DNA of 42,112 nt, from positions 1-42,112 of the forward strand of contig JAJYLG010000023.1 in assembly GCA_021787985.1 (NCBI GenBank), read 5' to 3'. The translations under genes and the position numbers were made by a program. Shown piece by piece: positions 34,714 through 42,112 of the stretch; position 1 is the first letter of the stretch; every line of letters starts with the position of its first letter. The notes under the pieces are model-generated. The model had not been told where the DNA came from. It did no database searches and worked only from the letters and a program-made list of their open reading frames with translations. Origin of the DNA: Chloroflexota bacterium. Its GTDB lineage: Bacteria > Chloroflexota > Dehalococcoidia > DSGV01.

Positions 34714-36387
34714 GTGAGCGCTTCCACCGGGTCGTCGTCGCCGACGGCGGGCGCCGTGCGACCATCGCCCGCCGGCCGCATCGCCGCGGCGCTCCGTTCG
34801 CCCGCGGTTCCTCCGGCGATGGCGCTGCTCGCGGCCGCCGGCTTCATGGGAACCGCGCTGGCGACGGTCGCGAGCGGCTCGGCGAACCTGGAGATCGCCG
34901 GCCTGTTCTCGTCAGACGAGGAGCTATCGGGCCACATCGTGCTTCACATGCTGCGGGCCGGCACGCTCAGCCCGTCGCACTTCTTCTCCTATGGCGCGCT
35001 CTACCACGAGCTGTGCGCCCTCGCCCTGCTGCCGTGGCAGCTTCTGGGAGGCGTGAGCGAGCGCGAGGTCGTGCTGGGGATGCGCGCCGTGGCGCTCGCC
35101 GGCGGTGTGGCCACGGTGCTGCTGGCGTACCTGCTCGGCGCGCGAATCGCCGGGCGCTGGGGCGGCGCGCTGGCCGCCGCGGTCGTCGCTACGGGGGGTG
35201 AGCTCGCCAAGTGGGGCGTCACGGCGCACCCGGACACCGTCCAGGTGGCGCTGCTCGCCGCTGGCCTGTACGCGGCCGTGCGCCGGGCGGAGGGCGGCGA
35301 CCGACGCTGGCTGATCGCGTCGGCTCTGCTTGCTGGGCTCGCGTTCTCGACGAAGTACGCCGGGGTGTTCCTGCTCCCGATCATCGTGGCCGCTGACTTC
35401 TTCGTCGTTGGACGCAGCCGACGGTGGCGGGAGCTGGCGCTCGACACGGCCGCCGTGGGGGCGGTGTTCGCGGTGGTCTTCGTCGTCACGAACCCGTACG
35501 CGCTGGTGGAGTGGCGGCGGCTCCTGACCCAGGTGCGCGAGGAGAGTGACCTGGCGCAAGCCGGGCACGTCTTCCGTGCGGGCGGCGGAGCGCTCGACTG
35601 GCTGCGGGTCGTCGGCGGTGGCGGTCTGGCCGGTCCGCTGACGGCGCTGCTGGCGGGCGCCGGACTCGTGGCGGCCCTGTGGACGGCCCGTCGCGGGAAG
35701 GGGCGGAACGGACCGCCGGCCGGTTACTGGACGGTGACAGGGTTCGCGGCTCTCTACCTCGGCTATCTGATGGTGGATACGAACTTCCGCGTCGGACGGT
35801 ACGCGCTTCCTCTGGTGCCGGCGCTCGCCGCCCTGGGGGCGTGGACGGCGGTCCGCGGCGCGCGCTGGCTGTGGCGCGAGGCCGACGGCCGAGCCGTCGT
35901 CGGACGCGCCGCCGTCGCGGCTGTCGGCCTGCTGGCGCTGGCGCTCGCGGTCCTGCCGGGGGCGCTGGCGACGGCCGACGTGGTACGCCTTCGTGACGGG
36001 CGGATGGACGAGCCGGCCGTGCGCGCCACGTTGGAGGCCGGCGCATGGCTCGAGGCGCATGCCGAGCCCGCCGCGCGCGTGCTGTACGACCAGTACTCCT
36101 ATGTTCCGCCCCGGTTCACGCACCGGCTGGCCACCTTCGGTCTGACGCGGGCACAGGTCGAGGCGTTCCGACCGGACATCATCGTCACGGACGAGGCGAT
36201 CCGTGGACGTTTCCGCGACCCGGCGGCGGCGAGCTCATACGTGGACGGCCCGCAGGCGTATGGCGAGCGTGCGCTGGCGTACCGGTTGCTGGAGCAGGGC
36301 GAGTTGAGCTGCTTCGTGGTGGCGGCGCGGTTTGGGCCGGTCACCATCTACGCGCGTGAGCTGCCGGGGTGCGTGCGCGCGTCGTGA
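34714..36387 (+). CDS. GT-C type membrane glycosyltransferase (GT39/PMT-like)
   Basis: The 557-residue product has about eleven hydrophobic helices followed by a soluble tail. After helix 1 it has the acidic SSDEELSGHIVLHML (Asp68, Glu69), the usual position of the catalytic acid in dolichyl/polyprenyl-phosphate-sugar transferases. Other family-like segments are FFSYGALYHELCALALLPWQLL, GGELAKWGVTAHPDTVQVALLAAGLY and FSTKYAGVFLLPII. It differs from the tandem pair at 26031-29052. The start is uncertain: the GTG at 34714 lies seven nt after TACGCT (34701-34706), suggesting a leaderless message, but 34708 is also possible. Longer readings enter the REP-like repeat. Confidence 0.78.
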   Translation: MSASTGSSSPTAGAVRPSPAGRIAAALRSPAVPPAMALLAAAGFMGTALATVASGSANLEIAGLFSSDEELSGHIVLHMLRAGTLSPSHFFSYGALYHELCALALLPWQLLGGVSEREVVLGMRAVALAGGVATVLLAYLLGARIAGRWGGALAAAVVATGGELAKWGVTAHPDTVQVALLAAGLYAAVRRAEGGDRRWLIASALLAGLAFSTKYAGVFLLPIIVAADFFVVGRSRRWRELALDTAAVGAVFAVVFVVTNPYALVEWRRLLTQVREESDLAQAGHVFRAGGGALDWLRVVGGGGLAGPLTALLAGAGLVAALWTARRGKGRNGPPAGYWTVTGFAALYLGYLMVDTNFRVGRYALPLVPALAALGAWTAVRGARWLWREADGRAVVGRAAVAAVGLLALALAVLPGALATADVVRLRDGRMDEPAVRATLEAGAWLEAHAEPAARVLYDQYSYVPPRFTHRLATFGLTRAQVEAFRPDIIVTDEAIRGRFRDPAAASSYVDGPQAYGERALAYRLLEQGELSCFVVAARFGPVTIYARELPGCVRAS

Positions 36388-36436
36388 GGCGCAGGCGAAG
36401 CTCCAGGGAGTGAGGCGTTCGTTGGCGCCGATGGTG

Positions 36437-36561
36437 ATTGGATGGCTCGCAGCCGTCCGGATTGGCCGTTGACGCGCCAGTGGTGTGGTCCGACGCTGGT
36501 TCCACGGAGGGGTGCCACGGGCGATGACCGCGCGACGTACCAGCCAATCTGACCATCCAAT
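36437..36561. promoter_or_regulatory. promoter and ATTGGATGG dyad before the MocR gene
   Basis: A 9-bp inverted repeat has arms ATTGGATGG (36437-36445) and CCATCCAAT (36553-36561), with further ATTGG at 36461-36464 region and CCAAT at 36544-36548. Between the arms lie TTGACG (36469-36474), a 17-nt spacer and GACGCT (36492-36497). Such a layout would suit autoregulation by looping. The right arm overlaps the second candidate start codon. Confidence 0.45.
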
Positions 36562-38077
36562 GCGGCCGCTCGATCCGTCGACGATCGCGCTCGAACGCGC
36601 GTCTGGCACGCCGCTCTACCGCCAGATCGCCGACGCGCTGCGGCGGCAGGTGCTCGACGGAACGCTGCGGTCGGGCGACCGCTTGCCGCCGGAGCGACGG
36701 CTCGCGCAGGCGCTCGGCGTCAACCGGACGACGGTGGTCAGCGCCTACAACGAGCTGCTGGCCGAGGGGCTGGTCGAGCGCCATGTGGGGCGCGGAACGA
36801 GCGTGGCGGGTCAGCGGCGGACCGGCGCTTCGACCAACGATGAGCCGGTCGAGTGGCGGCGGCTGTTTGTCCGGGGCGTGGAGGAGCTGGCGCCCTGGCA
36901 GTACTCGGTGGCGGACGCGCTGGCAGCGCCCGGCATCGTCGGCACGACCTGCGCTGAGCCGCTGCCGGACCTGCTGCCCGTGCGTGAGCTTGGGCGCTTC
37001 GCGACGGAGCTCTTGGAGGAGCGCGGCAGCGAGGTCCTGCGTGTGGCCCCGGTGGAAGGCGTCCCGCGGCTGCGTGCGGCGGTGGCGCGGCGGCTGGCGC
37101 AGCGCGGGGCGGAGCTCGATGCCACCAACGTGCTGGTCACGGCGGGAGGCCAGCAGGCGATCGACCTGCTCGCCCGGGCGCTGGTCGAAGCGGGCGATGT
37201 GGTCGCCATCGAGTCCCCGACCTACATGGGAGCGGTCCGCGCATTCCAGCAGCGCGGCGCGCGGCTCGTCGGCGTGCCGATGGACGAGAACGGGATGCGC
37301 GTGGACGTGCTCGAGCAGGTCCTTGCCCGCTGGCCGGTGAAGCTGGTGTTCGTGACGCCCAACTTCAGCAATCCCACCGGTGCCGTGCTCTCCGCGGACC
37401 GTCGCCGGCAGCTCCTGGCGGTGACGCGCCGGTACCAGGTGCCGGTGGTGGAAGACGACGTGTTCGGCGAGCTCCAGTTCGAGGGTGACACGCCTCCCTG
37501 TCTTATCAGTGCGGCGCCGTCGGACCACGTGATCCACCTCAGCGGGATGTCGAAGACGCTGTCCGCCGGGCTGCGCGTGGGCTGGATCGCCGCTGCCGGA
37601 GCGGTGATCGAGCGTGTGGCCGGGTTGAAGCAGGTGTCCGATCTGTTCACCGGGACGCTCAACCAGTGGCTCGCGCTGCGCGCCATCGAGAGCGGGCTGG
37701 TGGAGCGGCATCTGATCGCCATGCGCCCGCTCTACCGCGAACGTCGCGACGCCCTGATCGGGGCGCTCGGGCGACATTGCGGCGCCTGGCTGGCGACCAA
37801 CCGGCCGCCGGGGGGAATCGTGTTGTGGTGCCGCCTGGCGGAAGGGCTGCGCGCCTCTGACCTGCTGACCGAGGCGTACCGAGCGGGGGTGACGTTCGTG
37901 CCGGGCGAGGCGTTCTCCGCGGACGGAGGGTGGCGATCGTACCTGCGGTTCAGCTACGGTCCGCTCTCTCACGAGGAGATCGAGGTTCTCGCGCGGCGGC
38001 TGGCAACGGCGATGGAGAGCGTGCACGCGCGACAGAGTCCGGCGCGCACGACCGCCGGCGCGACGCCACTGGTGTAG
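36524..38077 (+). CDS. MocR-type regulator (GntR winged helix fused to aminotransferase domain)
   Basis: The 517-residue product has an N-terminal GntR helix-turn-helix (about 26-95: GTPLYRQIADALRRQVLDGTLRSGDRLPPERRLAQALGVNRTTV) followed by a class I aminotransferase fold. The PLP lysine is Lys344 in GMSKTLSAGLRVGW, and VTPNFSNPTG and VEDDVFGELQFEG are present. MocR proteins sense vitamin B6 or amino compounds through PLP and regulate transport or metabolic genes. The ATG at 36524 has GAGGGG 11 nt upstream; ATG at 36560 is an alternative. The CBS-like gene follows after 23 bp. Target genes are unknown. Confidence 0.92.
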   Translation: MTARRTSQSDHPMRPLDPSTIALERASGTPLYRQIADALRRQVLDGTLRSGDRLPPERRLAQALGVNRTTVVSAYNELLAEGLVERHVGRGTSVAGQRRTGASTNDEPVEWRRLFVRGVEELAPWQYSVADALAAPGIVGTTCAEPLPDLLPVRELGRFATELLEERGSEVLRVAPVEGVPRLRAAVARRLAQRGAELDATNVLVTAGGQQAIDLLARALVEAGDVVAIESPTYMGAVRAFQQRGARLVGVPMDENGMRVDVLEQVLARWPVKLVFVTPNFSNPTGAVLSADRRRQLLAVTRRYQVPVVEDDVFGELQFEGDTPPCLISAAPSDHVIHLSGMSKTLSAGLRVGWIAAAGAVIERVAGLKQVSDLFTGTLNQWLALRAIESGLVERHLIAMRPLYRERRDALIGALGRHCGAWLATNRPPGGIVLWCRLAEGLRASDLLTEAYRAGVTFVPGEAFSADGGWRSYLRFSYGPLSHEEIEVLARRLATAMESVHARQSPARTTAGATPLV

Positions 38078-38100
38078 ACGTCGCGGAGGGGAGGGAACCG

Positions 38101-38706
38101 ATGTTGGCGTGGTCCAGCGTGCGAGGGTTCTGGCGGGCACGGCGTCGTACGCCTGTCACGTCGCGAGACTTGGGGGCAGGCAGCCCTCTGGACGCACAGC
38201 CGGCCGTGTGGCGCATGACGGGTCCCGAGCAGTCGCCGGCCGCGCCTCGGGCGGAATTCATGGAGCCACGCCGCGGAGCGGATGCGATGCGCGTGCGCGA
38301 TCTGCCGCTGTTGCTGCCGCAGTTCATGGAAGAGCGGGAGAGCATCGTGGAGGCGATCCGGTTGCTGGACGCCTCCGGCGCACGCCTGCTGCTGACCGCG
38401 TGTGGTGGCTGCCCGGCCGTGGTGCAGCGTAGCGACCTGGAAGCCGTGCTGCCGTCACCCGCGACGCTGCTGGCTCGCTACGAGATCCCGGCGCTCCTCG
38501 AGCGGATCAGGCTGTGCGAGGCAGTGCGCGGGCCGGCGCCGCTGGTCCACCCGGACGAGGGTCTGCGGCGCGCCGTCGCGATCATGCGGGAGTGGGAATG
38601 GCGGCCGCTCGTCGTGGTGGAAGGCAGCGCGTTGCGCGGCGTGGTCAGCGTTGAGTTGCTGGTAGCCGCGCTGGCAGACGCGCAAGCCGGGCTGGGCCCG
38701 TGCTGA
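38101..38706 (+). CDS. protein with tandem CBS-like domains
   Basis: The 201-residue product has a disordered start (1-60), then two CBS-like units: 63-118 (MRVRDLPLLLPQ...SIVEAIRLLDASGARLLL, PAVVQRSDLEAVL) and about 136-192 (LVHPDEGLRRAVAIMREWEWRPLVVVEGSALRGVVSVELLVAAL). CBS pairs bind adenosyl nucleotides. The first unit contains CGGCP, not typical of the family, which might bind metal or be redox-active (speculative). The ATG at 38101 has GGAGGG upstream. It probably shares a transcript with the MocR gene. The domain call is by pattern and is moderately sure. Confidence 0.65.
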   Translation: MLAWSSVRGFWRARRRTPVTSRDLGAGSPLDAQPAVWRMTGPEQSPAAPRAEFMEPRRGADAMRVRDLPLLLPQFMEERESIVEAIRLLDASGARLLLTACGGCPAVVQRSDLEAVLPSPATLLARYEIPALLERIRLCEAVRGPAPLVHPDEGLRRAVAIMREWEWRPLVVVEGSALRGVVSVELLVAALADAQAGLGPC

Positions 38707-39099
38707 CCTAGCCGTGCGCTGGGAGCGTGTCGACCGCTCCCCACAGACGCGCGGCAGGATGGCTTTCACTGCAGCTACGGGGTTGCGGCAGCAGTGCCTC
38801 CGGCGACGAAGGCGGTGGACGGGCTCAGGACGGCCGGCGGAAGTGGACGCGGTCCACGACCCGGGGCTGTGGAGCCTGCCGGCGGCGGCGGATGAGGAGC
38901 GCACGGAATACTCGGACCAGCATGACGGTCTCCCTGAGTTCGCCTGCTGTCATCAGTGTGGGTGGATGACGCGGTGCGTGCACTAGGTCGTTCGGCGTAA
39001 TCCTGGGTGATTCGCCGGAAGATCGCGCGATCTTTGAGGTTTCGGCACGAGCTCCGCCGCGCCGGCAGCGGGCGGGCGGGGAGGACGATAGCGGCACGT
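38707..39099. other. 393-bp gap with a 16-bp perfect palindrome
   Basis: No gene is supported; short readings on both strands lack ribosome binding sites and family-like sequence. At 39019-39034 lies AAGATCGCGCGATCTT, a perfect 16-bp palindrome about 65 bp before the flippase start. TAATCC near 38998 is a poor -10 candidate. An operator role is possible. Confidence 0.5.
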
Positions 39100-40461
39100 A
39101 TGATGGTGGGGCGACGCCGTCGCGAGGTGCCTCGGGTGCACATCGCCCTCAACAGCCTGCGCACGTTCGTTTTCCGCGTCTTGACGGTCGGTTCGCTGCT
39201 CGGCATCACGGTGCTGACGGCGCGAGCGCTGGGCGAGGCGGGACGGGGCGTCTACACGCTCGTGGTGCTGGTCAGCACCGTCGCCACCACGGGGCTGTCC
39301 GGTCTTGGCTCGGCGATCGCCTACCAGGTGTCGAACGAGGGCCGTGACCTGCGCGCGGTGATCGGCAATGCGCTCGCCATCGGCACGCTGGTGGGCGGCG
39401 GACTGTTCCTCCTGTCGGTGCTGATATGGATGCTGCCGCCGGCCCATGGCGCCTGGTGGCTGCCGATCGCCGGCGCTGCGCAGCCGGTGCTCTTCGCCAC
39501 CACGGCGCTGGTCTGGGCGTTCCTGGCGGTGGACGACAACCGCAACTACTCGTATTCGCTGCTGGCGCCGTCGCTCGCCATCCTGGGGTTCCTTCTGCTG
39601 TTCCTGGCGGTGTTCCCGCATACCGCCGAGACGGCGGTGGTCGCGTGGCTGTGTGGGCAGGCGGTGACCTTGCTCTGGGTGCTGTCGCGCGGGTGGTCGT
39701 CGTGGACGCCGGTGCCATGGCGAGCCGTCCGCTGGAGCGCGATGACCGGCCTCGGGCTCTTCGGGCTGACGAGCGGCGTTGCCAACCTGGTGTCGTTCTT
39801 CAACTACCGCGCCGATGTCTTCCTCACTGCCGCCTACCTGGGCGACGCGAAGACGGGCGTCTACTCCGTCGCCGTCCAGACCGGCGAAGGGCTGTGGTTC
39901 ATCTCGTCGGCCGTCGGCGTCGCCATCTATGCGCACGTGGGGATGCGGACGAAGGAGGAGGCCGCCGAGCTGACCGCGCGCGCGATGCGCTACTCGCTGG
40001 CGATCATCGGCATGCTGGGGCTGGCCCTGGTCTTGCTGGCCAACCCGCTCATCCCGTGGCTCTACGGCGGCGCGTACCGCGGTGCGGTCCCGGTCTTCCG
40101 GGTGTTCATCCCCGGCATCGCGATCTTCGGGCTGGGCACGCTCTTCTCGACCTTCTACACCAACCAGCTTGGCAGGCCACGGGTGCCGTTGTTGATCGCG
40201 GCCGTGTCGCTGGCGATCAATGTGCTGGTGTGCCTGGTCCTGATCCCCACCATCGGGCTGAGCGGCGGCGCGTGGGCGAGCACGCTGTCGTACGGTGTCT
40301 CGATGGCGCTCGCGCTGACGCTCTTCCGCCGTGAGACCGGCTTGCCGTGGCGGAGGTTCCTCGTGCTCACCGGGTACGACGTGCGTCAAGCGATGGCCTT
40401 GGCGAGGCGCGTCGCGGGGGGCATGGCCGGCGCGCGAGGGGGCGATGTCCCGACGACCTGA
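39100..40461 (+). CDS. polysaccharide flippase (MOP/Wzx-like)
   Basis: The 453-residue product has about twelve to fourteen membrane helices and the layout of lipid-linked oligosaccharide flippases: FRVLTVGSLLGITVLTARALGEAGRGVYTLVVL at the start, SGVANLVSFFNYRADVFLTAAYLGDAKTGVYSVAV in the middle, and the late NQLGRPRVPLLIAAVSLAINVLVCLVLIPTIGLSGGAWASTLSYG. It should move undecaprenyl-linked sugar units across the membrane. ATG 39100 (or 39103) follows GGGGAGGA at 14 nt; GTG 39127 is another option. Its 3' end overlaps the next gene by 17 bp, beginning a surface polysaccharide unit. Confidence 0.88.
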   Translation: MMVGRRRREVPRVHIALNSLRTFVFRVLTVGSLLGITVLTARALGEAGRGVYTLVVLVSTVATTGLSGLGSAIAYQVSNEGRDLRAVIGNALAIGTLVGGGLFLLSVLIWMLPPAHGAWWLPIAGAAQPVLFATTALVWAFLAVDDNRNYSYSLLAPSLAILGFLLLFLAVFPHTAETAVVAWLCGQAVTLLWVLSRGWSSWTPVPWRAVRWSAMTGLGLFGLTSGVANLVSFFNYRADVFLTAAYLGDAKTGVYSVAVQTGEGLWFISSAVGVAIYAHVGMRTKEEAAELTARAMRYSLAIIGMLGLALVLLANPLIPWLYGGAYRGAVPVFRVFIPGIAIFGLGTLFSTFYTNQLGRPRVPLLIAAVSLAINVLVCLVLIPTIGLSGGAWASTLSYGVSMALALTLFRRETGLPWRRFLVLTGYDVRQAMALARRVAGGMAGARGGDVPTT

Positions 40462-41383
40462 GCGGCGGGTGCTGGTGGCCGGCCTGCCGCACTTCGGCCG
40501 GCAGATGGCGGAGCTGATCGCGGGCGACGGCTGGGCGGCCGCGTATGTCGAGACCGGCGAGCGGCCGTGGCGCCATCTCGCGACGCTCGCGCGCGAGACG
40601 CTGCGCGCCGATCTGGTCTACCTCTACGGCGGACAGGTAGAGCGCGGCAGCCGGCCGGAGTGGCTGCTGCGGGCGACGCGCCTGCCGGCGGTGATGCACT
40701 GGTGCGGCACGGATGTCCTCTACGCAAGACGCGCGCAGCAGGCAGGCCGCGCGTCACGGTTCCTGCGCGAGCGCGTGGTGCACCTGGCGGCCGCGCCCTG
40801 GCTGGCCGACGAGCTGCGGCCGGTGGTCGAGGCGGAGTACCTGCCCGTGGCCAGCCCGGCGGTCCCGCGTGACGAGCCGGCGCCGCCGTTCCCCTCGCGG
40901 TTCACCGTGCTGGCGTACCTACCGGACCAGCGCGCCGAGTTCTACGGGCGCGACGTGGCGATGTTCGTCGCCCGCAACCTGCCACAGGCCCGCGTGCTGG
41001 TGGTGGGAGGCAGCGGCGGGCTGGCCCTCGCCTTGTCCAACGTCGAGGCGCTCGGCTGGCAGCGCGACCTGCGCCCGCTCTGGGCCGAGACCACCGTGCT
41101 GCTGCGCACTCCCGCGCACGACGGGCTGTCGTTCATGGTGCAGGAGGCGCTTGGCTGGGGGCGGCATGTGGTGTGGATCCACGGCTTGCCCGGCGTCACG
41201 GAGGTGCGCGACGCCGAGGAGGCGGTGCGGGCGGTTCAAGATCTGTTCGCTCGGCACCAGCGCGGCGCATTGGGCCTGAACGAGGAGGGGATGGACCACG
41301 CCCGGGCCGTCTTCCGGCCCGAGCTGGTGCGCGCGGCCCTGCGGACCCGGTTCGCGGCGCTGCTGGAGCGGGCGGCGCCGTGA
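40445..41383 (+). CDS. GT-B glycosyltransferase (family 4-like)
   Basis: The 312-residue product looks like a compact GT-B enzyme transferring a sugar from a nucleotide donor. The N-terminal half opens with RRVLVAGLPHFGRQMAEL and has ADLVYLYGG and HWCGTDVL. The C-terminal half carries FTVLAYLPDQRAEFYGRDVAMFVARNL, VLVVGGSGG and the donor-binding region LLRTPAHDGLSFMVQEALGWGRHVVW, similar to the GT4 E-x7-E motif. The ATG at 40445 overlaps the flippase by 17 bp; its stop overlaps the next start (GTGA). Short for GT4 (usually 350-400 residues). Donor and acceptor unknown. Confidence 0.75.
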   Translation: MSRRPERRVLVAGLPHFGRQMAELIAGDGWAAAYVETGERPWRHLATLARETLRADLVYLYGGQVERGSRPEWLLRATRLPAVMHWCGTDVLYARRAQQAGRASRFLRERVVHLAAAPWLADELRPVVEAEYLPVASPAVPRDEPAPPFPSRFTVLAYLPDQRAEFYGRDVAMFVARNLPQARVLVVGGSGGLALALSNVEALGWQRDLRPLWAETTVLLRTPAHDGLSFMVQEALGWGRHVVWIHGLPGVTEVRDAEEAVRAVQDLFARHQRGALGLNEEGMDHARAVFRPELVRAALRTRFAALLERAAP

Positions 41384-42112
41384 CCGTGGCGCCACGTCCC
41401 GCGGAGCCTGCCCCCGTGCAGACGGGGGGCCGCACGGCGGTGCTCGCGTCTGCACGCAGGTGGGCCATCCCGCTGCTGGCGTTCTTCGCGGCGGCAACGC
41501 CCCCGATCGCCCTGCCCGGTGGCCTGCCGTCCGTCCGCGCGGAGCAGCTCCTGCTGCCCCTGGCGATCCTCATCTGCTGGCCGGTGCTGCGCGCGGGCTG
41601 GGACCGCTGGACCGCGGTCGATAGCGCGCTGCTGGCGCTGGCCGGTGTCACCGTCGCCTCGCTGATCAACGCTCGGCTGGTGCTGGGCGAGACGGTGCTG
41701 CTGCGCGACTGGTACGAGCTGCTGAAGCCGGCCGAATATTGGCTGCTCTACCGGCTGGCGACCGCCCAGGATGGGGTGGGCGGTCGGCGCGCGCTGCGGG
41801 CGCTGGCGGCCGGCCTGGCGGTCTCGGCGTTCTTCGCGGTCTGGCAGTTCAGCGGCTGGCTCAGGGTCAACGATTGGATGACGCCGCACCTGACGACCGG
41901 GGCGCACCTGCGCGACCTCGTGAACGCCGGCCGCGCCGTCGGGCTGGCGGTGAACCCGAACTACCTGGGCTTCGAGTGCGCTGGCCTGCTGGCGCTGATA
42001 GCAGGCGGCGTGTTCGCCGGCGGGGGCCTGCCCCCGCGCGCAGGCGGGTGGCGAGTCGCGGGGGTCGTCGCGGCGCTGCTCGCCGGCGGCGGGCTGGCCG
42101 CAAGCGGCTCGC
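41380..42112 (+). CDS. O-antigen ligase/polymerase-like membrane protein, 3' end outside window
   Basis: The frame is open from the GTG at 41380 to the window end (244 codons). The GTG overlaps the stop of the glycosyltransferase gene (GTGA). At least five hydrophobic helices are visible, for example WAIPLLAFFAAATPPIAL, LLLPLAILICWPVL and ALLALAGVTVASLI. The segment GRAVGLAVNPNYLGFECAGLLALIAGG matches the G-x-NPN-x-x-G pattern of WaaL/Wzy-like proteins, which join or polymerise glycan chains. Residues 9-18 and a stretch near 217-224 are encoded by palindromic repeat copies. The catalytic His/Arg loop would lie beyond the window. Confidence 0.75.
   Translation, partial: MTVAPRPAEPAPVQTGGRTAVLASARRWAIPLLAFFAAATPPIALPGGLPSVRAEQLLLPLAILICWPVLRAGWDRWTAVDSALLALAGVTVASLINARLVLGETVLLRDWYELLKPAEYWLLYRLATAQDGVGGRRALRALAAGLAVSAFFAVWQFSGWLRVNDWMTPHLTTGAHLRDLVNAGRAVGLAVNPNYLGFECAGLLALIAGGVFAGGGLPPRAGGWRVAGVVAALLAGGGLAASGS
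41404..41433. repeat. palindromic repeat module inside the ligase-like gene
   Basis: A perfect 7-bp stem (CCCCCGT at 41411-41417, loop GCAG, ACGGGGG at 41422-41428) with 5' flank GAGCCTG and 3' flank GCCGC. Compared with the hpnC copy, the last stem pair is T:A instead of C:G on both sides, so pairing is kept. Confidence 0.72.
42025..42052. repeat. degenerate palindromic repeat module near window end
   Basis: GGGCCTG-CCCCCGCGCG-CAGGCGGG-TGGCG shares the GCCTGCCCCCG left part and a CAGGCGGG right part with the copies at 7857, 13540 and 41404. Its right flank differs. It is in frame in the ligase-like gene. Confidence 0.5.

Noticed and set aside
38714-38986. A 90-residue reading in the gap before the flippase, ending in CCHQCGWMTRCVH
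   Set aside because: The cysteines were tempting, but there is no ribosome binding site, no promoter and no recognisable family.

Overview
The window is very GC-rich, densely packed bacterial chromosome. The gene content (hopanoid operon, PadR regulator paired with a membrane partner, Asp-box lipoprotein, membrane glycosyltransferases, many GTG/TTG starts, GTGA stop/start overlaps) fits a high-GC environmental bacterium. Chloroflexota is my best guess, with low confidence because no rRNA or ribosomal protein is present. Several housekeeping-type promoters can be read directly; they share a TTGAC-like -35 box, a 17-nt spacer and a TANNNT -10 box.

Layout. Positions 1-2116 (minus) hold a fragment of a phage-derived cassette: HK97-type capsid protein, a head-tail adaptor-like protein and a zinc amidase cut by the window edge. 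Positions 2288-6064 (minus) form an operon of a class I glutamine amidotransferase, gyrA and a GNAT acetyltransferase behind a near-consensus promoter. Next come an Asp-box lipoprotein (+), an OsmC protein (-) and a PadR/HAAS-like pair (+). Positions 9487-17785 (+) are one operon running from C5 isoprenoids to adenosylhopane: polyprenyl diphosphate synthase, type 2 IPP isomerase (fni), hpnC, hpnD, hpnE, squalene-hopene cyclase (shc) and hpnH. Then follow a nitrilase, a membrane SH3-like protein, a 53-residue membrane anchor, an acidic TPR protein, an acyl-CoA mutase large subunit whose active site looks like isobutyryl-CoA mutase, an EamA transporter, a TatA with a zinc-ribbon tail, a winged-helix/GAF regulator and tRNA-Pro(CGG).

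From 26031 to the end the theme is cell-surface glycans. There are two tandem GT-C glycosyltransferase paralogues (+). A minus-strand sugar-nucleotide operon (34501 down to 29188) encodes a dehydrogenase, a Gfo/Idh oxidoreductase, a methyltransferase, a DegT aminotransferase and an esterase. A third GT-C enzyme, a MocR regulator and a CBS-like protein follow. The last block is a flippase, a GT-B glycosyltransferase and a partial O-antigen-ligase/polymerase-like protein.

The most unusual sequence-level signal is a family of small nested palindromes. They occur between genes and in frame inside hpnC, the methyltransferase and the ligase-like gene, and one stem shows a compensatory base-pair change. 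I did not see a CRISPR array, transposase, integrase or riboswitch.
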